From JBBRUG01 sp038247995 (GTDB lineage Bacteria; Chloroflexota; Chloroflexia; Chloroflexales; Chloroflexaceae): a stretch of DNA of 30,991 nucleotides. The translations under genes and the position numbers were made by a program. Shown one piece after another: positions 22,846-30,940 of this stretch; position 1 is the first letter of the stretch; the number at the start of each line of letters is the position of its first letter. A model generated the notes under the pieces. It searched no databases. It was not told the DNA's origin and worked only from the letters and a program-made list of their open reading frames with translations. Where the stretch lies: positions 1 through 30,991 of the forward strand of contig JBBRUG010000026.1 in NCBI GenBank assembly GCA_038247995.1, read 5' to 3'.

Positions 22846-24194
22846 CCGCTCCCGAGCATCCGTTCGTCCGGCGTCCGCACCGCACGCTGTTGTTGCTCTC
22901 CGTTCCGGTGCTCTTCTCGATGATCGCTGAGCCACTGACCGGCCTCGTCGATACCGCCTTCGTCGCCCGCCTGGGTTCGGCGCCCCTGGCCGCTCTCGGC
23001 GCCGGGGCTACCGCGCTAAGCAGTATCTTCTGGATCTTCAACTTCCTCCAGATCGGCACCCAAACGGAAGTCGCCAACCATTTCGGCGCGGGCAGGCGCC
23101 AGGCCGCTGCCGATGCAAATGGCCTGGCACTGGCCTTAAGTGCGCTGATCGGCGTGATCCTTGTAGCCGCCGTGATCCCGCTCGCGCCCTGGATCGCCAT
23201 CGGCATGGGCGCCGGGGGCGACCTCCAGGCCGATGCCGTTACCTACATCCAGTTGCGCGCCCTCGGTGCACCGGCGATCCTGCTCAGCCTGGCCGCGTTT
23301 GGCGCACTGCGCGGCGTACAGGCGATGCATATTCCGCTGACGGTTGCGGTAACGGTGAACCTGCTCAACATTCTGCTCAACGCGCTGCTGATCTTCGGCT
23401 TCGGCCCAATCCCGCCGCTCGGCATCGCCGGCGCAGCCCTCGCCACCACGATCAGCCAATGGATCGGCGCCGTCTGGGCGACCTTCGCCGTGCTCAAACG
23501 CCTCGGCAAGCCCGGCCGCTTGGAGTTCGCTGCCGCGCGCAAGCTGATTGTTGTCGGCGGCGACCTATTTGTACGCACCAGCTTGCTCACCGGTTTCCTG
23601 GTGCTCAGCACACGGGCGGCAACCCAGATCGGCGCTGAAGCCGGGGCCGCCCATCAAGCCATCCGCCAGGTCTGGATCTTCACGGCGCTCTTCCTCGACG
23701 CTTTCGCCGTCACCGGCCAAAGCCTCGTTGGCTACTTCTTCGGTGCCCAGATTGCCGGGCAGGCCAGGCGCGTTGCTGCGCTTACATGCGCGTGGAGTTT
23801 GGCCGTCGGAACCGTGCTCGGCCTGCTCGTGCTGGTGGGGCGCGAGGCGCTCGAGCTCTTGCTGCTTCCGGCCAGCGCCCGGGGAACGTTCACCACCGCC
23901 TGGATCATCGCCGCTGCCGCCCTGCCGCTCAATGCGCTCGCTTTCGCCACCGACGGCGTCCATTGGGGCACCGGCGATTTCCGCTACCTGCGCAACGCGA
24001 TGATCGTTGCCACCGGGCTTGCCGGAACGCTGGTGTTGCTCATCGACGTGCAAGCGCCTGGCGCACTCATCCAGATCTGGCTTGTTACTGCGCTCTGGGG
24101 CAGCCTCCGCGCCGGTCTGGGCATGGCCCGGATCTGGCCCGGCATCGGCGCGGCGCCATTGCGGAGGATGGAGCCAGCACGCGCAACAGGGTAA
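22842..24194 (+). CDS. MATE-family multidrug/organic cation exporter
   Basis: 450 residues from ATG 22842, overlapping the preceding stop (ATGA). Twelve hydrophobic segments are arranged in two halves. The N-half begins LLLLSVPVLFSMIAEPLTGLVDTAFVARLGS, the signature start of MATE proteins, and GTQTEVANHFGAGR at about residues 70-83 matches the conserved loop of the NorM/DinF branch. The second half repeats the pattern with QSLVGYFFGAQIAGQ. It would export cationic compounds using a sodium or proton gradient. It belongs to the same superfamily as Wzx glycan flippases, but its motifs are those of DinF-like MATEs, and it is far from the glycan locus, so a flippase role is not favoured. Confidence 0.9.
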   Translation: MTAPEHPFVRRPHRTLLLLSVPVLFSMIAEPLTGLVDTAFVARLGSAPLAALGAGATALSSIFWIFNFLQIGTQTEVANHFGAGRRQAAADANGLALALSALIGVILVAAVIPLAPWIAIGMGAGGDLQADAVTYIQLRALGAPAILLSLAAFGALRGVQAMHIPLTVAVTVNLLNILLNALLIFGFGPIPPLGIAGAALATTISQWIGAVWATFAVLKRLGKPGRLEFAAARKLIVVGGDLFVRTSLLTGFLVLSTRAATQIGAEAGAAHQAIRQVWIFTALFLDAFAVTGQSLVGYFFGAQIAGQARRVAALTCAWSLAVGTVLGLLVLVGREALELLLLPASARGTFTTAWIIAAAALPLNALAFATDGVHWGTGDFRYLRNAMIVATGLAGTLVLLIDVQAPGALIQIWLVTALWGSLRAGLGMARIWPGIGAAPLRRMEPARATG

Positions 24195-24232
24195 TCATCG
24201 CCACCGCGCTCATCTTGGAAAGGCCCGCTTCC

Positions 24233-25654
24233 ATGGCCTCCATTCCCTGGACACTCCCACCCGACCGCTGCTTCAGCGGCGACCCAGCCCAGCGCACGCT
24301 CGCCCGCGATCTGTACAGTCAGGTAAAAGCGCTACCACTGGTCGCCCCGCATGGCCACGTCCCGCCTGCACTGCTGGCCGACCCAACGGCGCGCCTGGGG
24401 ACGCCGAGCGAACTATTCATCATCCCTGATCACTACATCCTGCGCATGCTCGTCAGCCAGGGCGTGCCGATGGAGCAACTTGGCGTACCAACGCGCGACG
24501 GCACGCCGGTTGAGAGCGATCATCGGCGGATCTGGCAGCGCTTTGCCGATCATTTTCACCTCTTTCGCGGCACACCCTCCGGGCTCTGGCTCCAGGCTGA
24601 ACTGGGCGAACTCTTCGGGGTGGAAGAACGACTGACCGGCGCGAGCGCCCAACGGATCTACGACCATCTGGAAGCTCAGCTCGCTGATCCAGCCTTCACG
24701 CCGCGCGCGCTGCTCGATCGCTTCAACATCGAACTACTCGCCACCACCGATGCGGCGACCGACACGCTCGATGAGCACCGCCAACTTCACGCCGCCGGAC
24801 TGACCCAGATCAGGCCCACGTTCCGCCCCGACGCCCTGGTGAACATCGACGCGCCGGAATGGCCGCAGCACCTGGCCCGGCTCAGCGCTGGGTCCGGCAT
24901 CGACGTGGTTGATTATCCTAGCCTCATTCACGCTCTGGAGCAACGCCGCACGGTGTTCAAAGCGCTGGGCGCCCTGGCAACCGACCATGGCGTACTTGCG
25001 CCGTATACTGCGCGTCTGGGTGATGGCGAGCTGGCGACGATTTTCGCCCGCGCCCTTGCCGGCACGGCCAATGCCGACGATAACGCCCGCTTCACCGCAC
25101 ATATGTTGATCGAGTTCGCGCGCATGAGTTGCGAAGACGGGCTGGTGATGCAGATCCACGCTGGGAGTCTGCGCGGGCATCATAACGCGCTACAGGCCCG
25201 TTTCGGCCCCGACAAAGGCGCCGACATCCCCATTGCCACCGAGTGGACGCGCAACTTGCGCCCACTCCTGAACGACTATGGCGCCGACCCGCGCTTCCAA
25301 CTCATCCTCTTCACCCTAGACGAGAGCGGCTACAGCCGTGAACTAGCGCCGCTGGCCGGCTACTACCCTGCCGTGTTGCTCGGCCCGCCCTGGTGGTTCC
25401 ACGACAGCGTGAACGGGATGCGCCGTTACTTCGACCAGGTGGTTGAGACAGCCGGGCTGTACAATACCGCCGGCTTCAACGATGATACCCGCGCCTTCGC
25501 CTCCATCCCCGCCCGCCACGACATCTGGCGACGGGTCAGTTGCGACTGGCTGGCCGGTCAGGTAGTCCAGGGCTTCCTGGCCGAAGACGAGGCCGCCGAC
25601 CTGGCCCACGCGCTTGCGGCGGGGTTGGCGAAACGGGCGTATCGCGTAGAATGA
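24233..25654 (+). CDS. uxaC: uronate (glucuronate) isomerase-like amidohydrolase fold enzyme
   Basis: 473 residues. ATG 24233 is chosen for GGAAAGG at 24217-24223 and because a longer frame upstream overlaps the MATE gene. The length matches UxaC (about 470). Metal-binding HxH is His40-His42 in APHGHVPP. MQIHAGSLRGHHN corresponds to the conserved sugar-binding strand, and the C-terminal ARHDIWRRVSCDWLAGQVVQG is a strong family signature. UxaC converts glucuronate to fructuronate and galacturonate to tagaturonate in the cytoplasm. The following gene is a broken sugar kinase, and no other hexuronate pathway genes (reductases, dehydratases, KDG kinase) are visible, so the pathway in this strain is uncertain. 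Confidence 0.85.
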   Translation: MASIPWTLPPDRCFSGDPAQRTLARDLYSQVKALPLVAPHGHVPPALLADPTARLGTPSELFIIPDHYILRMLVSQGVPMEQLGVPTRDGTPVESDHRRIWQRFADHFHLFRGTPSGLWLQAELGELFGVEERLTGASAQRIYDHLEAQLADPAFTPRALLDRFNIELLATTDAATDTLDEHRQLHAAGLTQIRPTFRPDALVNIDAPEWPQHLARLSAGSGIDVVDYPSLIHALEQRRTVFKALGALATDHGVLAPYTARLGDGELATIFARALAGTANADDNARFTAHMLIEFARMSCEDGLVMQIHAGSLRGHHNALQARFGPDKGADIPIATEWTRNLRPLLNDYGADPRFQLILFTLDESGYSRELAPLAGYYPAVLLGPPWWFHDSVNGMRRYFDQVVETAGLYNTAGFNDDTRAFASIPARHDIWRRVSCDWLAGQVVQGFLAEDEAADLAHALAAGLAKRAYRVE

Positions 25655-25664
25655 AGGCCGATCA

Positions 25665-26713
25665 ATGTGGAACCAGACCAGCGCTCGCCCAATTGAAGCC
25701 CCGCTCATCCTGGCCCTCGATATCGGCTCGTCGTCGGTGCGTGCGCTGATCTATGACGGGCGTGGCCGGGCAATCGAAGGGCTCAGTGCCCAGCAACCCT
25801 ACGAAGTACACACAACAACCGACGGCGGCGCCGCAGATGCGCCGGACGCGGCAATTGCGCGCGTGGCTCGCTGCATCGACGCCGTGTTGGCCCAGGCCGG
25901 CCCGCTGGCAACCCAGATTGCCGCCGTCGCCCTCGGCACCATGGCCACAACCTTCCTCGCCCTCGACGGAGCCGGGCGGCGGCTGACACCGCTGATTACC
26001 TATGCTGACACCCGCAATGCCGCCGACGCCGACGCGCTGCGGCAGACGCTCGACGAGCGGATTGTCCACGAGCGCACCGGCTGCCTGCTCCGCACAAGCT
26101 ACTGGCCGGCGCGACTGGCCTGGCTCCAACGTACCCAACCAGACATCTGGCAGGCGGCGCCGCACTGGGTTACCCTCGGTGAGTACCTGGAATTGCAACT
26201 CTTCGGGCGCTGCCGCGTCAGCTACTCGGTGGCGGCATGGAGCGGCCTGCTCGACCGCCATCAGCTCGTGTGGGACGCGCCGCTGCTTGCGCAACTCGGC
26301 ATCGATGCAGGCTAACGCTCGCCACACCGCCAATCGCGATCGTGCGGGCGAGCCTCGAAGCGGTGGCGTATCGCTTTGCTGTGATCCAACAGCGCATCTG
26401 CCCGCGAACGGATTGGAACCATCGCCTGATCGCCATCGGCAGCAGATTGCTCCTCTCACCGGCCTGGATGCAGATCTTTGCCGATGTGCTGAGCCAACCG
26501 ATCGTCGCCTCCGCCAAACCCGAAGCTACCAACCGGGGCAGCGCACTCCTCGCCCTGCGGACGCTGGGGGCGTTACCGGCGCTTGATGCCGCCCCAATCG
26601 CCGACGGGCCAGTGTACGAACCCGACAGCCAGCGACACGCCATCTATCAGGCGGCGATCGCCCGCCAGCGCTGGCTCTACGACCGGCTGATCGCCCAACC
26701 CGCCGCCCAATAA
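25665..26713 (+). pseudogene. FGGY-family sugar kinase disrupted by an internal deletion and frameshift
   Basis: ATG 25665 opens a normal FGGY N-domain (LALDIGSSSVRALIYD near residues 15-30, GTMATTFLALD, ITYADTRNA) that ends abruptly at TAA 26313-26315 after 216 codons. From 26312 another frame carries the family C-terminus (LTLATPPIAIVRASLEAVAYRF to YDRLIAQPAAQ, stop 26711-26713). A full FGGY kinase such as gluconokinase or xylulokinase has about 490 residues. Here about 350 remain, so the central ATP-domain start, of roughly 130-150 residues, is missing at the junction near 26308-26316. The C-part also reads IGSRLLLSPAW where the family has the ATP-binding GG(A/G) motif. No active kinase is expected. 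Confidence 0.85.
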
Positions 26714-26721
26714 ACCTGTAC

Positions 26722-26744
26722 GGGCGACCCAATTGTGGTCGCCC
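26722..26744. repeat. inverted repeat after the broken kinase gene
   Basis: GGGCGACC (26722-26729) and GGTCGCCC (26737-26744) form an eight-base perfect stem with a seven-base CAATTGT loop, 8 bases after the kinase stop. No T-run. GGGCGACC...GGTCGCCCC is a known style of dispersed intergenic palindrome. It may also end transcription. Confidence 0.6.
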
Positions 26745-26763
26745 CTGCCCCTACGCCCATCGC

Positions 26764-26795
26764 TAATCTGCGTCATCGGCGCAATCTGCGGATCC
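26764..26795. repeat. 32-bp element of three 9-mers plus GATCC, copy 2
   Basis: TAATCTGCG-TCATCGGCG-CAATCTGCG-GATCC, related to 22780-22811. It ends 22 bases before the start of the ABC exporter gene. Confidence 0.8.
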
Positions 26796-26817
26796 CCTTT
26801 TCAGGTACAGTGGAGAA

Positions 26818-28575
26818 ATGCACACTCCACCGTCGGGCGATTTCGCCCTCATCCGCCGGCTCTACGGCCTCACCACGCCCTATCGCCGCACAATCTGGAC
26901 CGGCCTGGCCTGCCTGGTGCTCGCCACCGCCGCCGAGCTCTACCCGCCGCTTGTCTGGCTGTATGTGATCGATGTCGGCCTGGTGAATGGCGATTGGTCT
27001 TTCATCGGTTGGCAGATCGCCCTGCTCGTGCTGATCTACGGCATCGGGCAGCTTTTCTCGGCCATCCGCGGAGTGCTGTTGGAGCGCGCCGCGCAACAAC
27101 TCACGCTCGATCTACGCACCCAACTCTACGCCAAAATCCAGGGTCAGAGCGCAAACTACTTCGCCACCCGGCGCACCGGCGATCTGCTCGCCCGACTCAC
27201 CGGCGACGTAAACAGCATCGGCGAAATTCTGGTGCGCGGCACCGATTCCGTCGTGGCGAATCTGCTGCGCATTATTGGCGTAGCCATAATCTTCATTGCG
27301 CTCCAGCCGGCCCTGGGTTTGCTCGTGCTCACACCGATGCTGCTGGTCGGCCTGCTGCTCACCCGCTACAACCGCCGTGTGCGCCCGGTCTACCGTGCCG
27401 CCCGCGCCCGCCTTGGCAACATGTCGGCCCGCCTCGCCGACAACCTCGGCGGCATCCGCGTGATCCAGGCTTTCGCCCAGGAGCGGCGTGAACTGGTCGC
27501 CGTGGAGCAACTCGGCAAGGAACTCTATAACGAGCAGGTCGCCGCCGTGGACCTGCGCAACCGCGTCTTCCCGCTGATCCGCTGGATCGCCAACCTCGGC
27601 AATGTGCTCATGCTCGCCGGCGGGGTCTTCTTCATTGTGCGCGGCACCTTCACTCTGGGCGGTTTGCTCGCTTATCGCGGCTACGGACGCTACTTCTACG
27701 GCCCGATCGACGACCTGGTGAATACGAATGATCTGGTGCAGCAAGCGGCGGCGGCCGGGCGGCGGATCTTTGAAGTGCTCGACGAACCCACGCCCGTCAC
27801 CGACGCCCCAAACGCGATCGACCTGCCCGCCCCGCTGCGCGGCACGCTGGAATTTGCGAATGTGAGCTTCGGCTACGACCCAACCCGCCCAGTGCTGCAC
27901 AACGTTTCGCTCACAATCCAGCCGGGTGAACGAGTGGCCATCCTCGGCCCGTCGGGTGTGGGCAAAAGCACGCTGCTCGCCCTGGCCGCACGGCTCTATG
28001 ATCCCGATGCCGGGCATGTGCGCCTCGACGGGCATGACCTCCGCGCCGTAAACCTCGCGTCGCTGCGTAGCCAGGTGGCCCAGGTGCAACAAGAAACCTT
28101 CCTGTTCAATGCCAGCGTACTGGAAAACCTGCGCTACGGCCGCCCAGAGGCAACCGAGGCCGAAGTAGAGGCCGCCGCTCGCGCCGCCAACGCCCACGCC
28201 TTCATCAGCGCCCTCCCCGACGGCTATGCGACCCTGGTGGGCGAACGCGGCGTCAAACTTTCCGGCGGCCAGAAACAACGCATCGCCGTGGCCCGCGCCC
28301 TGCTGAGCGCCGCGCCAGTGCTCCTGTTGGACGAACCGACCAGCGCCGTCGAACCCGAGTCCGAGGCGCTGATCATCGCCGGACTCGAGCGGCTAATGCA
28401 AGGCCGCACCGCGCTAATCGTCTCGCACCGCCTCTCGCTGGCTCGCTCCGCCGACCGCGTGATCGTCTTCACCGACGGCCGGATCGTCGAAGACGCCCCC
28501 CCCGACGAACTGCTTGATCGCCCCGACAGCCGCTTTGCCGCTATGGTGCGCGCCGATACGATTTTTGATGCCTGA
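26818..28575 (+). CDS. half-size ABC exporter, membrane and ATPase domains fused
   Basis: 585 residues from ATG 26818 with GGAGA directly upstream. The type IV exporter membrane domain spans about residues 15-310 with six hydrophobic helices. The nucleotide-binding domain follows: Walker A GPSGVGKST with Lys383, Q-loop in VQQETFLF, ABC signature LSGGQKQR, Walker B VLLLDEP, and the H-loop His in IVSHRL. The D-loop reads TSAVE instead of the usual SALD. Catalytic Glu and His are intact, so this half is hydrolysis-competent. Substrate (lipid, drug or peptide) cannot be told. It could be a homodimer, as no partner half-transporter is adjacent in the window. Confidence 0.92.
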   Translation: MHTPPSGDFALIRRLYGLTTPYRRTIWTGLACLVLATAAELYPPLVWLYVIDVGLVNGDWSFIGWQIALLVLIYGIGQLFSAIRGVLLERAAQQLTLDLRTQLYAKIQGQSANYFATRRTGDLLARLTGDVNSIGEILVRGTDSVVANLLRIIGVAIIFIALQPALGLLVLTPMLLVGLLLTRYNRRVRPVYRAARARLGNMSARLADNLGGIRVIQAFAQERRELVAVEQLGKELYNEQVAAVDLRNRVFPLIRWIANLGNVLMLAGGVFFIVRGTFTLGGLLAYRGYGRYFYGPIDDLVNTNDLVQQAAAAGRRIFEVLDEPTPVTDAPNAIDLPAPLRGTLEFANVSFGYDPTRPVLHNVSLTIQPGERVAILGPSGVGKSTLLALAARLYDPDAGHVRLDGHDLRAVNLASLRSQVAQVQQETFLFNASVLENLRYGRPEATEAEVEAAARAANAHAFISALPDGYATLVGERGVKLSGGQKQRIAVARALLSAAPVLLLDEPTSAVEPESEALIIAGLERLMQGRTALIVSHRLSLARSADRVIVFTDGRIVEDAPPDELLDRPDSRFAAMVRADTIFDA

Positions 28576-28657
28576 CCGCGCTGCGCTGAAGGACGCAGCT
28601 CAGGTTGTGGGGCGCGTCAGCGGACTAAAGCCCGCGCCGCGCCATTGCCACCCATCG

Positions 28658-28749
28658 CGTATTCACGACCATTCACGTATTCACGACCATTCACGTATTC
28701 GCAGCCATTCGCGCATTCACTGCCATTTGCGCATTCGCGGCCCCATTCG
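28658..28749. repeat. degenerate 18-bp tandem repeat, about five units
   Basis: CGTATTCACGACCATTCA repeats exactly at 28658-28675 and 28676-28693, then with substitutions at 28694-28711 and 28712-28729, and a 20-base variant at 28730-28749. Each unit is itself two ATTC-containing halves. Upstream at 28608-28645 is the palindromic intergenic sequence CAGCGGACTAAAGCCCGCGC seen in similar form near 215. No gene is supported in 28576-28767. Confidence 0.85.
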
Positions 28750-28767
28750 TGGTCGCCCAGGCAGCCA

Positions 28768-29088
28768 CTCGGGGCTACCTAGTGCGTACCCTGCCGCGTG
28801 GAACTGCCGGCACTCGCCAGTGTCGCCGCTACTCATACCGACGCCGACCTCACCGTTGTGGCGATCAACATGCAAGAAGACGCCGAACTGGCTGCTGCGT
28901 TTCTTGATCGGTTGGGCGTTGCCCTTCCCGCCGCGCTTGATCAAGAAGGCGCGTTAGCCCGCGCCTACGGCGTCGTCAATCTGCCCACGAGCATTCTCAT
29001 CAGCCCCGACGGCACCATCGTCGCCCGCCACGTTGGGTATCTGAACGAAGCCGGCATTACGGCTATGCTGGAACCGGTGCTGCGTTGA
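28768..29088 (+). pseudogene. 5'-truncated TlpA/ResA-like thioredoxin domain with a stop at the active site
   Basis: From 28768 the frame reads L-G-A-T-stop-C-V-P-C-R-V-E-L-P, where TlpA/ResA-type proteins have F-W-A-T-W-C-x-P-C-R-x-E-L-P. The TAG at 28780-28782 falls exactly where the conserved Trp (TGG) of the WCxxC redox motif is expected. After it, the fold continues intact: TVVAINMQED, GVALPAALDQEG, YGVVNLPTSILISPDG with the cis-Pro loop, and GYLNEAGITAML, to TGA 29086-29088. GTG 28798 could start a 96-residue open frame, but it would lack the redox cysteines and about 50 N-terminal residues. The missing 5' part is replaced by tandem repeats. Family members are membrane-anchored or exported thiol reductases. 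Confidence 0.8.
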
Positions 29089-29130
29089 GGTCAGTTCGCC
29101 GGACGCAAGACCAAAGACGAACACACTGGT

Positions 29131-29207
29131 TTCATCCTTCATCCTTCATCCTTCATCCTTCATCCTTCATCCTTCATCCTTCATCCTTCATCCTTCATCC
29201 TTCATCC
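29131..29207. repeat. eleven perfect copies of the heptamer TTCATCC
   Basis: Bases 29131-29207 are exactly 11 x 7 bases with no mismatch, ending 11 bases before a TACAAT box and 23 bases before the monooxygenase ATG. Perfect identity implies active expansion or contraction by slippage. Confidence 0.98.
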
Positions 29208-29218
29208 TGAAATCGGCG

Positions 29219-29230
29219 TACAATAGAACT
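29219..29230 (+). promoter_or_regulatory. TACAAT box six bases before a start codon (possible leaderless promoter)
   Basis: TACAAT (29219-29224), six bases, then ATG 29231, with no Shine-Dalgarno sequence. The spacing equals that of TATCAT before ATG 20061. The position expected for a -35 box falls inside the heptamer array and does not match TTGACA well. Confidence 0.4.
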
Positions 29231-30337
29231 ATGATTACAATTATCGGCGCAGGGCCGGCCGGCCTGGCAATGGGCTACGCGCTCCAGCAACAGAAGCTCC
29301 CGTTTACCATTCTTGAGCGCCATACAATCGGGCATGCCTGGCGTAATCATTACGAGCGCCTGCACCTCCATACGCTCAAAGAAGTCTCGGCCTTGCCCGG
29401 CCGCCCGATGCCGGCGCACTATCCGCCCTTCCCGAGCGCGGCGCAAGTCCACGCCTATCTCGCCGACTACGCCGCCCATTTTGGCTTACCGATCGAAGCC
29501 GGCGTCGATGTGCAGCAGATCACGCCCACGCCCGCCGGCTGGCACTTGACGACGAGTGCGGGCGAACGCAAAACAAGCGCTGTGGTGCTCGCCACCGGGA
29601 TCTGGAGTACGCCGGTGATCCCGCCGCTAGAAGGATTAAACAGCTTCAGCGGTACGCTGATCCACTCCGCGTTCTATCGCAATCCAACGCCGTACAGCGG
29701 CAAGCGCGTGCTGGTTGTCGGCGCGGGCAACTCGGGCAGTGAGCTTGCCGTCGATCTCGCCGGCGCCGGCGCCGAAGTGGAAATCGCGGTGCGCGGCGGC
29801 GTGGTGTTTGTGCCGTGCCCCGGTTCGCCCGCTGCGGTGCAGTTCGGCGCCTGGCTATTCAGCACGCTCCCGGCCCCACTCAGCGAAGTTCTACTCCAGC
29901 ACACCCGCCCCGATTTCGGCCACCTTGGCCTGCCGCGCCCAACTGGGCCACTGCGCGAAGCCTACCCGACGGTCGGCTTGCAACTGCCTCAGGCTATCGA
30001 GCGTGGCATCGTGCGCACGCGGCCCGCGCTGGTGCGCCTTTCACCCGGCCAGGCCCACTTCGCCGACGGCACAAATGCGCCCTTCGACGCAGTGATCATG
30101 GCCACCGGCTATCGCGCCAGCCTCCAACCCGCCGCGCAGCTTGTGCATACCGACGCCGCCGGACGACCGCTTGTTGATCGCGACTGGCGCGCCATCGGTC
30201 AGCGCCGGCTCTACTGTGTCGGCTACCGCTATCCGGCTACCGCCGGCTGGCTCCAATCGATCGGCGCGGTTGTGCGGCGCGCTGCCGCTGCCGTCAGCGC
30301 CGACCTGACACATACGAGAACGGTTCCCGGTGCCTAA
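29231..30337 (+). CDS. flavin-dependent monooxygenase (FMO/YUCCA-like)
   Basis: 368 residues from ATG 29231. The FAD site is IIGAGPAGLAMGYAL with the GxGxxG at residues 6-11. The family-defining FSGTLIHSAFY (FxGxxxHxxxY) lies near residues 138-148. The NADPH site is VVGAGNSGSELAVDL with its GxGxxG at residues 164-169, and ATGY (MATGYRAS) is near 290-297. These are the marks of class B flavin monooxygenases that hydroxylate soft nucleophiles or do Baeyer-Villiger oxidations. It is cytoplasmic, shorter than most FMOs but normal for bacterial YUCCA-like enzymes. The substrate is unknown. It stands alone, with possible leaderless expression beside the TTCATCC array. Confidence 0.9.
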   Translation: MITIIGAGPAGLAMGYALQQQKLPFTILERHTIGHAWRNHYERLHLHTLKEVSALPGRPMPAHYPPFPSAAQVHAYLADYAAHFGLPIEAGVDVQQITPTPAGWHLTTSAGERKTSAVVLATGIWSTPVIPPLEGLNSFSGTLIHSAFYRNPTPYSGKRVLVVGAGNSGSELAVDLAGAGAEVEIAVRGGVVFVPCPGSPAAVQFGAWLFSTLPAPLSEVLLQHTRPDFGHLGLPRPTGPLREAYPTVGLQLPQAIERGIVRTRPALVRLSPGQAHFADGTNAPFDAVIMATGYRASLQPAAQLVHTDAAGRPLVDRDWRAIGQRRLYCVGYRYPATAGWLQSIGAVVRRAAAAVSADLTHTRTVPGA

Positions 30338-30391
30338 GCCGCAGACATCGCCGCTCAGATGCGCGTTGGGCGGTCGCCCGTTTCGGTCGGT

Positions 30392-30538
30392 CTGCGCGAA
30401 CAGGCGTGTCGGCGTATGTGCGCCCGCCGATTCCACACCGCTGCGCGAACAGGCGCGTCGGCGTATGTGCGCCCGCTGATTCCGCACCACAGCGTGATCA
30501 GGCGCGTCGGCGAACACTACGGGTCGCTGCCGCACCAC
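30392..30538. repeat. three tandem copies of a 49-bp repeat, degrading rightward
   Basis: Units start at 30392, 30441 and 30490. The first two share CTGCGCGAACAGGCG and GTCGGCGTATGTGCGCCCGC with about four differences. The third keeps AGGCGCGTCGGCG and CCGCACCAC but is diverged in its middle. There are no spacers, so it is not a CRISPR array. Confidence 0.85.
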
Positions 30539-30873
30539 GGCGCGATCCGCCTGATTGCGCAGCGCACACGCCATCCGCGCGTTCGTCGGTATAGCCTAAC
30601 GTTGCCGTTAGCCGCCCCGCTGGCAGCCGTCTGAACCGAGACGAGTGGCGGCACGCGACAGGGTTCCCGAGTCGCGCCCAGCTCCCGCCCGCGCCAGCGG
30701 GGTCGGCTGCACGGGGTGTTCGGCGGGCTCGAAGCCAACCTTAAATCGAGGTGCAATTACTGATACATTTTAGCTAATAAAGTTGTCTTTGCTGTTACTA
30801 ACTATGCATCATCCGCAGATAGCCGCAGTGAGTTAAGTATACTATCAACACTATAGCAGGCCTAAATGGCGTG

Positions 30874-30902
30874 TAAACAAGGGTGCCGTTTTGTGGTATG
30901 CT
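30874..30902 (+). promoter_or_regulatory. candidate promoter of the last gene
   Basis: TAAACA (30874-30879) and TATGCT (30897-30902) are 17 bases apart, each matching four of six consensus positions, in an AT-rich stretch 38 bases upstream of ATG 30941. Sequence-only prediction. Confidence 0.35.
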
Positions 30903-30940
30903 TTCCCGCAGGAACCGTGAGCGTCTCGGGAGGACAGGCG

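Larger units (their letters stand above)
30338..30940. other. intergenic region with repeats, no supported gene
   Basis: The first half (30338-30660) is GC-rich and holds a 49-base tandem repeat. The second half, especially 30745-30900, is AT-rich and leads into the promoter of the last gene. Open frames here on either strand are either shadows of the monooxygenase or repeat-encoded and lack family motifs. Confidence 0.6.

Noticed and set aside
22842..24194. MATE protein considered as the missing Wzx glycan flippase
   Set aside because: Motifs fit DinF/NorM-like MATE exporters, and it lies in a different gene group, overlapping a metalloprotease gene.
23786..24232. Possible N-terminal extension of the uronate isomerase frame
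   Set aside because: It overlaps the MATE gene, encodes Arg/His-rich shadow sequence, and ATG 24233 has a good ribosome site giving the normal family length.
27112..28278. Long - strand open frame (388 codons) opposite the ABC exporter
   Set aside because: The + strand has every ABC motif in order. The antisense frame is a by-product of GC-rich third positions.
28798..29088. Accepting the 96-residue GTG-started frame as an intact small redoxin
   Set aside because: It lacks the CxxC and the first strand and helix of the fold, while the CVPC codons sit immediately upstream behind an in-frame TAG.
29131..30538. Repeats at 29131, and 30392 considered as CRISPR arrays
   Set aside because: Units are directly tandem without unique spacers, and no cas gene is in the window.
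30041..30574. - strand open frame spanning the monooxygenase end and the 49-bp repeats
   Set aside because: Most of it is antisense to the FMO gene and the rest is repeat-encoded. No family motif.
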